NCBI GenBank assembly: GCA_000277445.1
Contig: AJWJ01000373.1
Span: forward strand, 1-23,436
Direction: 5' to 3'
Source: Polysphondylium violaceum
Lineage: Eukaryota > Evosea > Eumycetozoa > Dictyosteliales > Dictyosteliaceae
Length of the DNA: 23,436 nt
Part shown: one piece after another, positions 1 through 10,827 of the stretch
Layout of the letters: every line of letters starts with the position of its first letter
Position numbering within the stretch: position 1 is the stretch's first letter
Notes under the pieces: model-generated
Told to the model about the DNA's origin: nothing
Databases searched by the model: none
The model's input: only the letters and a program-made list of their open reading frames with translations
Translations under genes and position numbers: made by a program

Positions 1-76
1 CCCCTAAAAAAACTTTTGTTTTTTTTTTAGTTAAAAAAATTTCAGAAAAAAAAATTTGATGAAAAATCCCATTTTT

Positions 77-329
77 AGAACACTCCAAGAGAATATCAGC
101 AGTGATCGACGTCGAGTGAGATATTTATTATTCCTCCAATCAGGTGGTGAGAAAGTGTTTTCACATCACATTTTGATGCATAGTTTCCCATCACGATCTG
201 GCGATCTTATCGTGGATTAGCATTAAGATTTATAGATAATGAGAATTTCAAAGCTTTGACAAAGAGTTTTAGTCACCAATTTTTAATTGGTGATGAGCCT
301 CTTCATCATTTTTTTTTTAGATTTATATC
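77..329 (+). pseudogene. possible decayed or partial coding segment
   Basis: Two open stretches in different frames follow one another here. Bases 77-220 read a peptide containing RRRVRYLLFLQSGGEKVFSH and end in TAG at 218-220. About 183-329 reads a peptide containing LALRFIDNENFKALTKSF, then LIGDEPLHH, ending at TAG. Both have charged and hydrophobic patterning and a base composition unlike the flanking T-rich DNA. An acceptor-like ATTTTTAG just precedes the first. This could be the 3' end of a gene lying mostly left of the window, a decayed copy of a dictyostelid repeated-family gene, or chance. I do not recognise the family. Confidence 0.2.
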
Positions 330-819
330 TATAGAGTAGATTGTGTGTGTTCAGATGTTTCCAAACGGTAATATTTTTTTTCTTCTCTGATTTTGATTTA
401 TTATATTTTTTATAATCAATTAATTTTTAAAATATGGCCAATTGGAAAAAGACTTTTAAATTATTATTACTATTCACTTCTTTTTTTTTCCCACATTGCT
501 ATTTTCAAATCCTTTTCTCTTTGCTGTCTTGTCCTATAAGGTCGCACACAGGTCACGGACCACCACAACAGAAATGATAATATTTTTATCCTGTTTACAA
601 GACAATTATGGACCTAGTAAAGGAGTATTTTTTAAACCCTCGACTACACATATATATCTTTTGAGGAAACATTCATCATCAAAAATTCGATTTTTTTGTA
701 AAAGTTTTTTGATGGCTCTAATTTTAGGCCAAATGTTGTGGGTGGGACTTTTTTCTTTTTTTTTTTTTAATTTTTCGTTTTTATTTTTCGCGAATTTTTA
801 CAAATCTTTTTATTGAGAT

Positions 820-1019
820 TAGGTGGTGGTGGGGAAGGGCCAGTCTAATTTTAAAATTATTTTGTTTTGGTGGTGGTGCAAACCCTTGCTGTTGGAGAAA
901 ATATCTAATTGTTTCACCCTTTGATATTTTAGAGTGGGACAAAGAAGTGCTTCCCCATTGGCAAGTTCCAACATCAATAGCTCAGAGCAGAGTCCCTATT
1001 GCATGAAGGAAGGGTTTTG
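820..1019 (+). other. GC-richer patch, open stretch and possible hairpin
   Basis: This patch is richer in G and C than its flanks. One plus-strand frame is open from before 820 to a TGA near 1005 and reads a Trp-rich peptide including SPFDILEWDKEVLPHWQVP, with no ATG close to its start. The same DNA has complementary ends, AAACCCTT at 880-887 and AAGGGTTT at 1010-1017, and an imperfect inner pairing (CTTGC...GGCAAG), so a structured RNA of about 140 nt is an alternative reading. Neither is proven; it resembles no small-RNA class I can name. Confidence 0.15.
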
Positions 1020-1148
1020 TTGTAAAAGTATCTTTTTCATTCAAAGATAGAGATATACAAAAAATCCACCCTTATACGTACGTGCATGCCGCGTGACACA
1101 ATCTTATGACAGGTTCCCTTTTTTTTTTTGTGATATTTTTTATTGCGA

Positions 1149-1974
1149 CTATAGTTCAATTGTTTGTCTTCCCTTGAATTTTTTGGCGGCCCTCTCTGCG
1201 CCCCTGTAACAAATATGCTGACCAAAAATAGTAACTGATTTTCCATTTACTTCCATGTAAAACTCACATTGACCTTTTGGTATTACTGATGATTGTTTGA
1301 ACAGTGTTAATATACATACACATTTGAGTGGCATAGTTGTTTTTACGACGATACATACTATTTAATTTGTTTTCTTTGGTTATAATCTTGAATGTATTTT
1401 CAGTTTCTTGAACGACAATACCTTTTTGACCAACGAGGGTTGGTGATTTTGATCGAGTTACTTGTATTATTGCACCGTGGAAATCTGCTTTAACGACCTT
1501 CATTGCCATGATCGGACCATCATTATTACCAATCACATCGTCCATGTACTGTGTCCACAACTGATGTAGAGGTAAGTACTGATCATAAACACAGTTTTCA
1601 AATGGAATATCATAGAATCCAATATCTCTCTTTTCTTTGCTCCCAATTTTCTTTTGTTTTAGTTTTTCAATACGTTTCTTTTCTTTTTTTTCTCTCTTTG
1701 CTTGATTACTTGTTGGATATGATATCATTGTAAATGGTTTATAAAGCTCTTTATCATCAACCATTTGTTTTCTAATTCCCGGTTGAACGAAACCAAACGA
1801 TGATTCTATTATTTCCAATGTCTCTTTTTCAATTTCTTCATTCTCTTCTTTTCTCTTTTGATACTCAGTTTTATCCTGTTGTTCTTGTTGCTGTCTATAT
1901 CCACCACCACCACCACCACCGGCAGAGTGATAGGGTTTTCTTTTATTATTGTTATTATTATTATATGTATTCAT
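1149..1974 (-). CDS. pop4: RNase P/MRP protein subunit p29 (POP4/Rpp29)
   Basis: Protein subunit of the nuclear ribonucleoproteins RNase P (tRNA 5' end maturation) and RNase MRP (pre-rRNA cleavage). Two exons, 1974-1360 and 1285-1149, join across a 73-nt GT-AG intron (1286-1358) to give 250 residues. The N-terminus is low complexity (Asn run 5-10, Gly run 19-25, Gln-rich), then a Lys/Glu-rich charged stretch about 35-115. The conserved Rpp29 fold is about 135-250: LHQLWTQYMDD, then VVKADFHGAIIQVTRSKSPTLVG, IVVQET, and the C-terminal RGAERAAKKFKGRQTIEL, which parallels the RSSERSAKKFKAKGTIDL-like tail of the animal protein. Splicing gives ENKLNIIPKGQCEF at the junction, the expected KxxIPK strand; without splicing this C-terminal beta-barrel part is lost. 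Start is the ATG at 1974, with upstream DNA AT-rich. Divergent from nup210. Confidence 0.95.
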
Positions 1975-2278
1975 TGTACAGTGTTGTTTATCTATATCTA
2001 TATTAAGCTCAGAAAACGATTATAAGAATTTTTTGAATGGAGGCGCCTCGCAAAAAAAAAAAAAAAAAAAATAAGAAATTTTTTTAAAAAAATCCACGAG
2101 TGTTGCTGATCATCACAAAGTATTTCGAAACACGGCTAGTCTATCATTGACAGTAGTTTAGTTTATTTATATTTGTGTGTGCGTGTGTAGTAGTAGTAGT
2201 AGTAGTAGAAGTATTGTATGAGTGACATACAGCAGAGTAACAGATAAACACAACGACACAACAACAACAACAACAACA
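1975..2278. promoter_or_regulatory. divergent promoter region pop4/nup210
   Basis: About 300 bp separate the two start codons. It holds an A run of about 21 (about 2051-2071), a further A/T-run block to 2090, then a mixed stretch with TGATCATCACA at 2107-2117, and (TAG)n/(GT)n-like simple repeats about 2173-2210 just before the nup210 leader. Homopolymer A/T runs next to start sites are typical of dictyostelid promoters. No individual factor site can be assigned. Confidence 0.5.
2218..2247 (+). promoter_or_regulatory. upstream ORF in nup210 leader
   Basis: An ATG at 2218 opens a 9-codon frame (MSDIQQSNR, stop TAA at 2245-2247) that closes 31 bases before the nup210 ATG. If the transcript starts upstream of it, scanning ribosomes would meet it first. 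The transcription start is unknown, so its inclusion in the mRNA is inference. Confidence 0.3.
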
Positions 2279-5200
2279 ATGATAAAACAAAATGTCAGTA
2301 GTGCTGTTAAATCAGCTTCTACGACATTGTTTATGATTGCTACATTAGTACTGTTGATTTGCGTGGCAGTTGACACAACAGTAGCAGATAGTGATTACGC
2401 TATCTCACCAGTATCTCTTTTATTGCCCTATAGTACATCAAAATTTAGAAAGCCCTATAAGCTCGAAGCAAACAAAGGTTGCTTTGAATGGGTAAACACC
2501 AATCCCGATCTCATAGAAATCACTCCAATCTTTGAATCTGATTCATGTGGTCCAAATCCTTCAAACAAAGAAAACACATTACCTTCCACATCTGACATTT
2601 CATCGCTATGGGATTCAAATCTCGACAATGGTAACAATAAGAAAAGATGTTCTAAATCAGTTTTAGTTCACGTCAGAAGTGGTTCCTTGGCTGAAAGAAA
2701 CTCTGCATTCATTTATGCTGAAGAGCAAAGTAAGTAGTATTTGTTGTTGTTGTTGTTATAGTCGGTTAATATACATTACATACTAATACAATTTAAATAA
2801 ATAGGCACAGGTAAAAGATTACAATGTGAAGTATTTGTTGATAGAATCTCATCGATTGTAATTGAAACTACAACCAAGACAATGTATAAAGATGATTTGG
2901 AAGAATTATTTGTTAGAGCCTATGATTCAGTTGGCAATGTATTCTCTTCGATTATTGGTTTAGAGTTTGAATGGTCTATTGCCTCTGGTAACATTATTCA
3001 AATCGTGCCATTTAGAGGATTTCCATTGGACGATGTTGCATTAAAGATGGAACAAGAAGGATTACAAACTTCATTTGTTTTAGTACAAGGTGTAGACACT
3101 GGTAGAACTGAAGTAACCACTAAATTAACCGATACAACCTATTCAAACATCCAACATTCTACAACTCTCTCTATTCTCGAACCCCTCCAATTGAACCCAA
3201 GTTATCTCTTATATGTTACTCCAGGTACCCAAATTCAATATTCTTTATTAACAAAGAAGAGAACTATATTAGAAAGTATGTTGTGTTGTTGTTATCATAT
3301 ATACCTACTTCTCTTTTATTAACATCCACCAATAATAGATATACCATTACCCAATCCAAATTATATTTGGTCATCAAGTAATCCAAAGACTGGTGTTGTA
3401 GAGAATTCAGGTTTGTTTATGGCATTAGATTATGGTAAAACAGATCTTAGAGTACAACACAGAAACATGAGTGACAACAAGGTACAAGCCTTGGTCAATG
3501 TCGTCAAACCATCGTATTTGGCACTCAAGATTGAGCCAATCAAGTCAAACATGGGTCCTATTTCCAATTGGAATTTAATTGAAAACAGAGACTACATCCT
3601 CACCGTAGAACTCTATGATGCCTCTGGCCACAAGATCTATAGCAACGATATCACTTTTGATCTCCAAATCCCCACCGAATTCTTTGAGCCCATCCCCGCC
3701 AGTCAGATACCCGCCCACAAGAGCTCTTCCGACACCTTTTATCTCCGTGCCATCAAGCAGGGTGGTGGCGAGATCAAGGCCTCCTTGTTAAAGGTCTATG
3801 ACTTGGAAAAGAAAAACTATGTTCCTTTGTTGAACCCCATCAGCGTCGACCAATTGTTTAGCATCCATTCGCAAATCGTCATCAATCCACCCATTGTCTA
3901 TCTCCCCCATATACCCGGCAGCCAAGAGCGTCAAAAGTTCACTCTCAAGCCCTCTGGCGGCTCTGGCGAGTACAACTGGTTCACCAATGGCTCTGCCATC
4001 GCCACCGTCGACTCGACTGGCACCATCCAGTGCCAATCGTCACCTGGCCAAACCGAGATCATTGCCGTCGACAAAAAGAACAACCACAATCGTGATATCG
4101 TGCGTGTCATTGTCCTCAAGCCCAATGAGATCAGCATTGTGCCCTCAGTCGTCGAGATTGAGGTCGGCAAAAAGCTTGCTCTCTCTAGCCAACTCCTCTC
4201 ACCACATCTCCCCAAGGGTCTCAGCTTTGACAGCTGTGTCTTACCCGATCTCGACTGGAGGGTCGAAGACGAAACCGTGTTCAAGCCCCAATCCAACCAC
4301 ATTGAGCCCGCCCTCGAGAAATGCTCCTCAAGAGAGTTTCTTGCCCTCAAGGAAGGATCCACCGTTGTCACTGTGCAATTCATGGGCATGAAGGCCCAAG
4401 TCCGTATCTTTGCCTTTCCTCCACTCAAATCCGACGCTGAAAACATCATTCTCTCGATTGGTTCCAGTGCCGAAGTCTTTTTCAGAGGTGGCCCTGATCC
4501 CTGGTACCTCGAGCCCAAGACCTACTTCCGTAGCATCACCAACGACCATTCAGATCACACAAAATTCATTAGTATCGCCCACGGCAATGGAAACTCATTC
4601 AAGGTAACATGTCTCCAACAAACCAACGCCAACAGCTTTGTCACCATTGTTGTCGGCAACAAGAAATCCTCGTCCAACCCCTTCCCCGCTGCCCCATCTG
4701 TCGTTATCCCATACAGCTGCGAAGCCCCAGCCTCGGTTCAGCTCCAGGTCTACCACCCAGAACAAGAGCAACAAGACCTCGTCCCATCTCCCCAAGAGTC
4801 TGCCGAACACAACACATGTCTTGATAACCTCTTTACCATCAAGAAGCAAAAGGGCGTCGACAGAGGCACCTACAAGATTCGTAACAACCGTGACATCCCC
4901 TTTATCGCCGAGGTCTACAACGAGTCTGGTAAAAAGTTTACAAACTACTCTTCACTCTTATTTGAATGGAAGAGCGCAGACAACAACAAGGCCAGATGGA
5001 TCGGTGACGACAACTTCGATCATTTATCCAAGCTCTCATTGTTTGATCAAGAGGGCAAGGTCACTGTCAGTGTCAGCATCGTAGGCTACAACAAGGAGGT
5101 CCTCAACAAATTAAAGGTCAAGCCCGCAGCCTTGGATAGCAACAAGCTAAAGAGCACTCTTGAGCTCTCCCTCTTGTCAAGCGTCAAGTTGTCGCCAGAA

Positions 5201-8140
5201 AACACTGTATTGTACTTGAGCGAAAAGAATCCACTCCGTATCGACGCATTTGGCGGAAGCAAGAGCTTTGAATTTACATCCAACAACTCCAAGATTGCCT
5301 CCCTCACCTACCAACCCAACTCTGACTTTGCCACCATCACCCCACTCCAACAAGGTTACCTTATGGTCAACGTCCGTGACGTCTGTCTTGGCGGCCATGG
5401 CGAACAAAAATCCTCCCCATCATACGTCCAAATCAGCGAGGTCCACAGCATCGACCTTCAAGTGGCCGAAATGGTCCAAGTCGGTGACATGATCCACCTC
5501 ACCATCAAGGCCTTCTCAACCAACGGCAGAGAGTTTGGCAACAACCAATACCAATTCATGAACATTGTTCCCCACATTGACAATCCAAACGTCCTCTCTA
5601 TCGTTCCCTCGATGGACAATCCACAGACCTTTAAGCTCAAGGGTCTCGATCAAGGCCTCGTGACTCTCTCTGTCTCTATCGTCAACCCCAAGACCTCTTA
5701 CAGCGTGACCTCAAAGACTGTCCAGATCCAAGTGTTCCCTCCCTTCAAGGTCTCACCAACCACCCTTCATTTGGTCCCCGGTGGCCACTCGCAAATCCAC
5801 TGGACTGGTGGTGCTCCCATTAGACAAGACGTGAGATTCGAGTCCTCTGATCCATCTATCGTCACTCTTGGCGACATTAACGGCGAGTTGGTTGCTCTCA
5901 AAGTCGGCCAAACCACCATTCAAGCCACTGCCGAAATCACAGACCCAATCACCCACAAGAAATCCATCATTGGTCAAGACAAGCTCACTGTCTATGTCAA
6001 GAACATGACCGGCATCCGTATCCACAGCTCCATCAACAAGATTCTCGTTGGTGATGAGGCTAAGCTCAGAGTTGTTGGTGCTAACGGCGAGACTCCATTC
6101 ACTTATGGCACCGTAGATCTCTTTTTCAAATGGGAGAGTGTCGACACCAACATTGCCACCCTCGCACCCATCTATGAAAAGGCCAACACCACCGTCGAGT
6201 TGGAGGGCTCATTCTCTGTCAGAGTTGTCGGTAAATCTGCCGGTTCCACCACCATCACTGTGTGGGCCTATAGCGGAAACGATCGTTCCAAACACTTGTT
6301 CCAATCGGCCTCGTTGCAAATCACCGTCATCCCCGATGTCCCCATCCCCACCACCACTCTCTTGCTCCCTCTCAACACTGCCTCCAACTATTTTGTCAAC
6401 AACATCCACGACAAGAGCGGCATCGAGTTTCTCCCACTCTTAGACGGCTTGGGCAGCGCCTCTTGCAAAGATGTCGTCGATATCAACAACGACAAGATTG
6501 TGACACTCGACAAGATTGGTACCTGCTACTTATCCGTTGTTCGTGATCGTCGTATGGACACCTCTAAATTGGTCAGAGTCAACTCTAAGCCATTCTCCCA
6601 CATTGAAGTCTTGCCACTCAACCCAACCTCAAGCGTCATCCCCATTGGCGACTCTATGTCATTTGCCGTGTATCTTCGTGACGACATTGGCGAGTTGTTT
6701 ACCGAGTATGGATCATCAGTGACCTTTATCACCGAAGTGAGCAACAGCGGCATCATTGGTGCCACCATCGAGGTCACACCATCCTCTTACGCCATCATCA
6801 GCGTCAAGGGTCTCCGTGCTGGTCTTGTCACCCTCCGTGTCTATCTCAAAGACATGCCACACCTCGACGACTATGTCAAGATATTTGTTGGCCGTCTCGT
6901 CGATCCAGACAGTCCCCTTGTCCACATCGGTTCAAATTCGGAATTCACCATCAGCAAAGAGCAACTCACCCAACGTGGCTACTCTTTGCCCTCGTCCAAC
7001 GAAAAGATCTGGTCCTCCGCCGACCCATCCATCATCTCGATCGACCCTGTCTCGGGCAAATGTGTCGCCAAAAAAGACGGAAAGACCACCATCCACTACA
7101 TCCGTAACCCATCCTCGCAAACCTCGGTCACTGTGTCTGCCATTGCCGACATTCAAATTGAATTTGGCAAACAAGTGATCAACAACACCAACGATCGTTA
7201 CAGCTATCCATTGAAATTCTACAACAAGGAACACAGAGAGTTTACCTCGCTCTCCAACATTCAACAAAACATCAAGGGTTCCTGCTCTGTCAAAGAGACT
7301 GGATTTGCCAACGCCTACTTTGAGACCCTCGTCGTCCAAGGCAAAGAGGTCTACAACTGCGTCGTCCAGCCCACTGGTACCCCCACCTCATCGATCGACA
7401 AGGTCACTCTCTTTGTCCAGGTCTCTGATCAAGGCAGAAACTACATCTTTGAAAAATCCTTCGATCTTCCCTTTGAGGCCACCTTTAGCGTTCTCAACTC
7501 CAAGTCAAAGATCCTCCTCACCCTCAAGCAAAAGAGCTTCATCTTGAATATCCAATCCCCCAAACCCATCTTTATCGAGTCCTCCGACATCTCGCTCCTC
7601 TCTGTCCAACAGCTCCCCTCCACCGACCAAGACACCAAAAACAATGTCCACCGTTACCTCTTGCAACCCATGAACCCCTCCTCGAGCACCGGATTCTCCA
7701 ACGTGCCCTTGTTTATCAGCAACCCCGACGGCAAAAACAAACAGACCATCTTTGTTACCTACTCGACCACCAGCACCTCTGGCAGTGTCGCAGACTTTGG
7801 CGGCGCCACTGGATTCTCCCAAACCTATATTTTCACATTCATCGTCGCCACCCTCATGGTCGCCATTGGTGTCTACATTTCCAGAAGACTTAGTCAAAAA
7901 CCCCGTGTCTATATATCAAACAACCATCTCAACAATTCCAATGGTCCCATGTCCTCATCGTCTCTCAACAACAGTGGCTTTGGCTCCTCTGTTTCCTCGC
8001 CCTATAGAACTCCACCCCCACAATCTTTTATGTCACCCAATCGTTCTCAATATAATTCAAATTTGGCTCAAAGTGCTTTTGGTAATTCCAACTACACTCC
8101 ATCCTCTAGCATTTATTTAAGTGAATCTAAACTTAGATAA
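2279..8140 (+). CDS. nup210: nuclear pore membrane glycoprotein 210 (gp210-like)
   Basis: Integral pore-membrane nucleoporin that forms the luminal ring around the nuclear pore. Exons 2279-2729, 2805-3275 and 3339-8140 (introns of 75 and 63 nt) join to 1907 residues, close to the animal protein's length of about 1,890. Residues 1-40 look like a signal peptide with the hydrophobic core TLFMIATLVLLICVAV. The body is a chain of bacterial-type Ig-like (BIG2) repeats, recognisable by recurring SSDPSIVxL...G...ALKxGxTTI patterns at roughly 320, 530, 1140, 1240 and 1530. A single membrane span lies at about 1804-1822 (IFTFIVATLMVAIGVYI), followed by a Ser/Asn-rich tail of about 85 residues on the pore side. 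I chose the ATG at 2279 because the frame has no ATG further upstream. Codon use in the interior (about 3480-8000) is much richer in C-ending codons than at both ends. Confidence 0.95.
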
Positions 8141-8443
8141 AAAAAGATATCTTTTTACTCTGACAACACCTACTTTTCTTATTTCCAGTACATATAATTA
8201 CATATATAAATAAACTAAATTAAATTAAATTAAATTAAAATAATTATATCTCCCACAGGCTTTCTCGGAACCCATTTATTGCATTTTCCTGGGTTTTGCC
8301 CAAAACTTTGGGAAATGAATTTTTTTAATTTTTGTTTCATTTTTTTATTTTTTCAGCCCACTTCATTTTATTTTTTCACAATATCGCTTCTATAGATATA
8401 TTTAGAATAGATATTATTTGTAGATAGACAGAGATAGATAAAC
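8141..8443 (+). other. nup210 3' region and rtf2 leader
   Basis: No gene seen. The nup210 side has an AATAAA poly(A)-signal match at 8209-8214 and a short AAATT tandem repeat (about 8214-8236). The middle (8255-8330) is GC-richer with two small nested inverted repeats: AACCCA...TGGGTT and CCCAAAACTTTGGG. The rtf2 side has T runs and TATA-like AT-rich DNA up to the ATG at 8444. Confidence 0.5.
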
Positions 8444-9425
8444 ATGGGCGCAGATGGTGGATCAGTTCCTAGTCGTATTGACATGATAAAGGTGAAAAAG
8501 AAACCAACACAGTTACTTGATAAAGAACAAACAGATTTTGGTAAATGGTATCTATGTTGTCTGACACAAAATAAATTGGAAGAGCCGATTGTCATTGATG
8601 AGTTGGGTAATCTGTTTAACAAAGATAGTGTCATTCAGAGTATATTGGATCAGTCTATTCAAAAATCATATCCTCATATCAAATCATTAAAATCTGTTCA
8701 CAATGTACATTTCTTTGCCAATCCTGAACACAAACCCACCAATCAAATGATCTCCTCAAATATGTCAAAATTAATATCACCCTGGTTATGTCCAATCACA
8801 AAGATCGAAGTTGGTGGTCATCATAAATTTAGATTACTAAAACCATGTGGTCATGTGTTGTCTGAAAAGTCTTTTAAAGAATTGAGTGGTGATAATAATA
8901 ACAATAATAAAACAACAACAACAACAACAACAACTACTACAACCACTACCACTATTACTACTAAAGCGACAGAAACCTCAAATGAAGCATTATCTTGTTT
9001 TTATTGTTCAAAAGAATACACTTGTACAGATTTAATCACTATTAATCCGGATGAAGAAGAATTGGAAGAAATGAAATTACGTTTAAATCAGGTATGTTTA
9101 TTTGATATATCATTTAATATCGATATATGTCTATATTTATAGATATAAATATACTAATAACAATGTATTCATTTAGAATAAAAAGAAATCATCAAAAAAG
9201 AAACAAGTTAAAGAAACATCATCATCATCATCAAAAACTAAAAAGAGAACAATTGAAAAACTAACATCAGATTCTCAATTTGCAGCAAATACAGTATCAG
9301 AAGCAAATGAAGAACTTTCAAAGAAAATGAAATCTGAAACTTTTGCAAGTCTATTTAAACCTTCAACAACGACAACAACAACTACTACTACAACTACACC
9401 GAATACCACCAAAGATAAAGAATAA
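8444..9425 (+). CDS. rtf2: replication termination factor 2 (RTF2/RTFDC1 family)
   Basis: Nuclear protein of the Rtf2 family, known in fission yeast for site-specific fork arrest and in animals as a replisome-associated factor handled by DDI1/2. Two exons, 8444-9091 and 9177-9425 (85-nt intron), give 298 residues. Visible family marks are the N-terminal MGADGGSVPSR (family pattern MGxDGGTIPxR); a first U-box/RING-like part at 36-67 (YLCCLTQNKLEEPIVIDELG); a second zinc-binding part at 115-200 (LCPITKIEV, then LKPCGHVLSEKSFKEL, then CFYCSKEYTCTDLITINP); and the C-terminal SETFASLFKP, matching the SExYKSLF motif of animal RTF2. Between ligand pairs CGH (135-137) and CFYC (185-188) sits an Asn/Thr insertion with 14 Thr in a row (157-170). 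The linker after the intron is Lys/Ser-rich and probably carries the nuclear signal. AATAAA overlaps the stop codon. Confidence 0.95.
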
Positions 9426-9541
9426 ATAGTTTTGTAAATAAATATTATGTGTTGATAGATTGAATATCTCTTTCATTGCCCCATATCATAAGGGCGGCAT
9501 TCTTTCATTGATGAATTATTAACTTTTGTTTGTCGAAAAAA

Positions 9542-9649
9542 ATGAAAACAATATTGAAAAACTTTTGGCATTCTACAAATATCCACCCCCACCATTCAGT
9601 CGCACACGCACACAGAGACATATATTTGTGCATGTATATGTATATATAA
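9542..9649 (+). promoter_or_regulatory. upstream ORF before tgs1 (35 codons)
   Basis: The 229-bp gap between the rtf2 stop and the tgs1 ATG contains an open frame from ATG 9542 to TAA 9647-9649 (starts MKTILKNFWHSTNIHP, ends CMYMYI). It closes 5 bases before the tgs1 start and is in a different frame. If it is transcribed with tgs1 it could throttle or allow reinitiation of tgs1 translation. The transcription start is unknown, and the peptide resembles nothing I know. Confidence 0.3.
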
Positions 9650-9654
9650 AACAA

Positions 9655-10827
9655 ATGGAAGAGTATTTCAAAAAGAGAATAGATATACTTGAAAAAAAGA
9701 CAAACGATAAATCGTTTGATACACTCCCTAAAGCAGCTAGAAAAAGACAAAGAAAAAAACTTAGGAGCTTAGTGATACAACGTAATCAGTGGCTCAAAAA
9801 AACATCTGCCGCCGCTCATAGCAACGACAGTACAAACAATTTTAGTAATGAATCTCAAAAAAACATATCAACAAATATTAGTTCTAGCACTACTGGTAAA
9901 CGTCAACTTAAAGGCAAAGTCGTTAAATCCCAAACAACAGCAACAAGAAAGAAAGTAGATGAAAGTACTGATGAGAGCGAAAGTGATGAAGACGAAGAGG
10001 AGCAAGAAGAAGAAGAAGAAAAAGAAAAAGAAGAAAATGGATTTATAGGATTTTTACCTCAAACCAAAGAGAATCAGAAATATTATTATCAGAGATACAG
10101 GTTGTTTTCAAAGTTTGATGAAGGAATTATTTTGGATGAGGAGTCATGGTATTCGGTAACACCTGAAAAAATAGCCAATCACATTGCAGAGAGATTGCGA
10201 TCAAATATAGTGTTTGATGCGTTTGGTGGTGCAGGTGGCAATACTATAGCTTTGGCAAACACATGTAATATAGTGATTCACAACGATATAGATCCCATCA
10301 AGACTCACATGGCAAAACACAACTCCCTCGTCTACTCTCACACACAAGAAAACACAAACATAGAGTTTATCAATTGTGATTTCATGGCTTTTTCAGAATC
10401 ATATTTTGGCACGAGATCCACACTACCGCCCATTCCTCTTGATCACCATTGTGACTGTATTTTCCTTTCACCACCTTGGGGTGGTCCTGAATATTTACAA
10501 AAAGAGCATTTTTATATTGGAACAATGCCAATCGATGGGTAATTATATTTTATTGATATATATTATTTATCATGATGGTTATAATACTAATAATTAAATA
10601 ATAATAGGTTTGATATTTTTAGACAAGCATTGAAAATCTCACCAAATGTAGCCTATTTTTTACCAAGAAACACTCATATAGACGATATTAGGAAACTATC
10701 AAAGATATATAAAGACTTGGGTTACTACCCATACGATTGTGAAGTTGAAGAAAACTATTTAAATGAATCCATAAAATCAATTACTATCTATTTTGGTAAT
10801 TTAATAAATCGTGCAGAATCTAGTTAG
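9655..10827 (+). CDS. tgs1: trimethylguanosine synthase (TGS1)
   Basis: SAM-dependent enzyme that methylates the m7G cap of snRNAs and snoRNAs to 2,2,7-trimethylguanosine in the nucleus/nucleolus. Exons 9655-10538 and 10608-10827 (69-nt intron) give 367 residues. An N-terminal third is Lys- and Ser-rich with an acidic run at about 105-125. The catalytic fold begins near 130: YYYQRYRLFSKFDEGIILDEESW, the SAM-binding motif I VFDAFGGAGGNT (186-197), the acidic IHNDIDPIK, and the catalytic LSPPWGGP (271-278) with Trp275 expected to stack on the m7G base. Splicing joins IDG to FDIFRQAL, giving the MxxDGFEIFR-like stretch of the family, followed by VAYFLPRNTHIDDI and ITIYFGNLI. The ATG at 9655 is the first in this frame; the frame upstream opens only with non-ATG codons. 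Much shorter than the animal enzyme, as in yeast, because the long N-terminal extension is absent. Confidence 0.95.

Larger units (their letters stand above)
1..1148. other. left flank, no confident gene
   Basis: This 1.1 kb stretch lies downstream of the pop4 stop and reaches the window edge. Most of it is T- and A-run-rich DNA, and I see no gene in it that can be supported end to end. Two parts have less biased composition and coding-like open stretches (77-329 and about 820-1019); they are listed separately. A perfect 9-bp inverted repeat with a 3-base spacer lies at 273-293 (TCACCAATT/AATTGGTGA). The T-rich open stretch at 496-816 has no ATG at its start and looks like composition only. 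No tRNA box B or known small-RNA motif was found. Confidence 0.6.

Noticed and set aside
496-816. 106-codon open frame on the plus strand
   Set aside because: It starts at a non-ATG codon in this eukaryote, is Phe-rich because of T runs, and shows no family pattern or splice structure.
2170-2210. Tandem TAG/GT repeats as a CRISPR-like or satellite array
   Set aside because: A short simple-sequence repeat only; no spacer structure, and the organism is a eukaryote.
6926-6940. GGTTCAAATTC resembling tRNA box B
   Set aside because: It lies inside the nup210 coding sequence and no tRNA fold surrounds it.
3788-7897. Many long open frames on both strands inside nup210
   Set aside because: They are shadows caused by the C-rich, stop-poor codon use of the nup210 interior; their peptides are Arg/Pro/Ser-rich and unlike any family.
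9526-9654. N-terminal extension of TGS1 in frame upstream
   Set aside because: The frame has no ATG before 9655 and no acceptor joining it to an upstream exon was found.
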